Assembly: GCF_018881635.1 (NCBI RefSeq)
Contig: NZ_JACVPY010000002.1
Location: 1,260,525-1,324,524 of the forward strand
Length of the DNA: 64,000 nt
Reading direction: 5' to 3'
Source: Polynucleobacter sp. UB-Piko-W3
GTDB taxonomy: Bacteria > Pseudomonadota > Gammaproteobacteria > Burkholderiales > Burkholderiaceae
A program made the translations under genes and the position numbers. Positions 63,021 through 64,000 of the stretch are shown piece after piece. Each line of letters begins with the position of its first letter. Positions within the stretch are counted from its first letter, which is position 1. The notes under the pieces were generated by a model. It was not told the origin of the DNA. It did not search any database and worked only from the letters and a program-made list of their open reading frames with translations.

Positions 63021-64000
63021 ATGCCAAATGCCTCAAATACCCCTAATTCACCAGCAGCCAATTCAGCTGACGAACTCGCTAAATCCTATGAACCCGCCCC
63101 GATCGAAGCCTACTGGGGTCCAGAGTGGGAGCGCAGGGGTATTGCTGATGCCACCATGCTCGAAGGTAAGGATGATTTTTCCATTCAGTTGCCGCCCCCC
63201 AATGTCACTGGCACCCTGCACATGGGTCACGCCTTTAACCAAACCATCATGGATGGCCTGGTTCGTCATGCACGTATGTCTGGCAAAAATACTTTGTGGG
63301 TACCTGGTACCGACCACGCGGGTATCGCTACCCAAATCGTAGTTGAGCGTCAGCTCGATGCGCAAAAAGTTTCTCGTCATGACTTAGGTCGTGAAAAGTT
63401 TTTAGAAAAAGTATGGGAATGGAAAGAAACTTCCGGCAATACCATCACCCGTCAAATTCGTCGCTTGGGCGCTTCGATTGATTGGGGTAAAGAATATTTC
63501 ACAATGGACAGAAAGATGTCCAAAGCAGTGGTGGAAGTTTTCGTTCGCCTGCACGAACAAGGTTTGATCTATCGCGGTAAACGCTTAGTCAATTGGGATC
63601 CTGTTTTAGGTACTGCGGTATCAGATCTTGAAGTGGTGAGCGAAGAAGAAGATGGCTCCATGTGGCATATCCGCTACCCATTAGCGGACGGTACAGGCTC
63701 GCTCACCGTGGCTACTACTCGTCCCGAGACTTTACTAGGTGATGTTGCTGTCATGGTGAACCCTGAAGACGAACGCTACAAACACCTCATTGGTAAGTCA
63801 GTCAATCTGCCTTTATGTAACCGTGAAATCCCGATCATTGCTGATGATTATGTGGATTTGGCTTTTGGTACTGGGGTAGTGAAGGTAACACCAGCACATG
63901 ACTTTAATGACTACGCAGTGGGGCAACGTCATCAATTACCACTCATTAATATTCTCACGCTGGATGCCAAGATTAATGAAAACGCACCAGCTACTTATCA
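63021..64000 (+). CDS. valS: Valyl-tRNA synthetase (5' part)
   Basis: The gene runs past the right end; 326 codons are seen. The frame opens [20 protein letters not shown] and goes on [39 protein letters not shown] (HIGH-type motif HMGH), [19 protein letters not shown] and the start of the editing domain ([19 protein letters not shown]). It charges tRNA-Val. Divergent from uvrD. No Shine-Dalgarno is visible. Confidence 0.95.
   Translation, partial: MPNASNTPNSPAANSADELAKSYEPAPIEAYWGPEWERRGIADATMLEGKDDFSIQLPPPNVTGTLHMGHAFNQTIMDGLVRHARMSGKNTLWVPGTDHAGIATQIVVERQLDAQKVSRHDLGREKFLEKVWEWKETSGNTITRQIRRLGASIDWGKEYFTMDRKMSKAVVEVFVRLHEQGLIYRGKRLVNWDPVLGTAVSDLEVVSEEEDGSMWHIRYPLADGTGSLTVATTRPETLLGDVAVMVNPEDERYKHLIGKSVNLPLCNREIPIIADDYVDLAFGTGVVKVTPAHDFNDYAVGQRHQLPLINILTLDAKINENAPATY

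Noticed and set aside
62725-63342. Plus-strand 205-codon frame over the uvrD start and valS
   Set aside because: It is out of frame with valS and antisense to uvrD; valS in the other frame has strong motifs from 63021.

Overview
The window looks like a chromosomal segment of a free-living, low-to-moderate-GC betaproteobacterium of the Burkholderiaceae, most like Polynucleobacter. This is inferred from gene content and order, not from a database search. The main pointers are many periplasmic Bug (TctC-type) receptors, a complete System I cytochrome c maturation operon, an rpsU-yqeY-dnaG-rpoD macromolecular synthesis operon facing tsaD, a polA-DUF2782-thrB-BPSS1780 block, folE2-type GTP cyclohydrolase and a bacterial alternative oxidase. 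Genes are tightly packed, and no insertion sequence, prophage, integron or CRISPR array is visible.

Layout. 1-8.2 kb: a truncated enolase-superfamily gene, a secreted M23 peptidase, a universal stress protein, an MFS transporter, two Bug receptors, a 2-oxoglutarate/Fe dioxygenase and a membrane-tethered TAXI receptor. 8.2-15.1 kb: ccmABCDEFGHI on the minus strand behind one good sigma-70-like promoter. 15.2-25 kb: another Bug receptor with a solute-binding-like partner, a metallo-hydrolase, quinone reductase, Cu/Zn superoxide dismutase, a DUF393/chalcone-isomerase-like/DUF3833 cluster, a DUF2237-histone deacetylase-like pair and a periplasmic amidohydrolase. 25-36.7 kb: a small cytochrome c behind an FNR-like site, a nitroreductase, and two catabolic-looking clusters (Bug + beta-hydroxyacid dehydrogenase + carboxymuconolactone decarboxylase; class II aldolase + Bug + exported FAH-like hydrolase + amidohydrolase). 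36.7-40.8 kb: alternative oxidase with a tiny Cys-rich partner, an SDR, and an Fe-S photolyase flanked by TIGR03643 and DUF2256 genes.

40.9-64 kb is housekeeping: tRNA-Ile2 (CAU), rpoD, dnaG, yqeY, rpsU, tsaD, folE2, dxs, ispA, xseB, a Rieske oxygenase, a mercaptopyruvate sulfurtransferase, a ZIP transporter, a dienelactone hydrolase, polA, thrB, uvrD and the first third of valS.

Functional threads. (i) Cytochrome c assembly, the small cytochrome c and alternative oxidase belong to respiratory chain maintenance and branching, with possible oxygen or NO control. (ii) Five Bug receptors and one TAXI receptor, none with membrane permease genes nearby, suggest scavenging of dissolved organic acids through permeases encoded elsewhere. 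(iii) dxs-ispA with polA, uvrD, dnaG and xseB form core isoprenoid and DNA metabolism blocks. The most striking raw-sequence feature is a perfect 176-bp tandem duplication at the tsaD/folE2 convergent junction (47573-47924).
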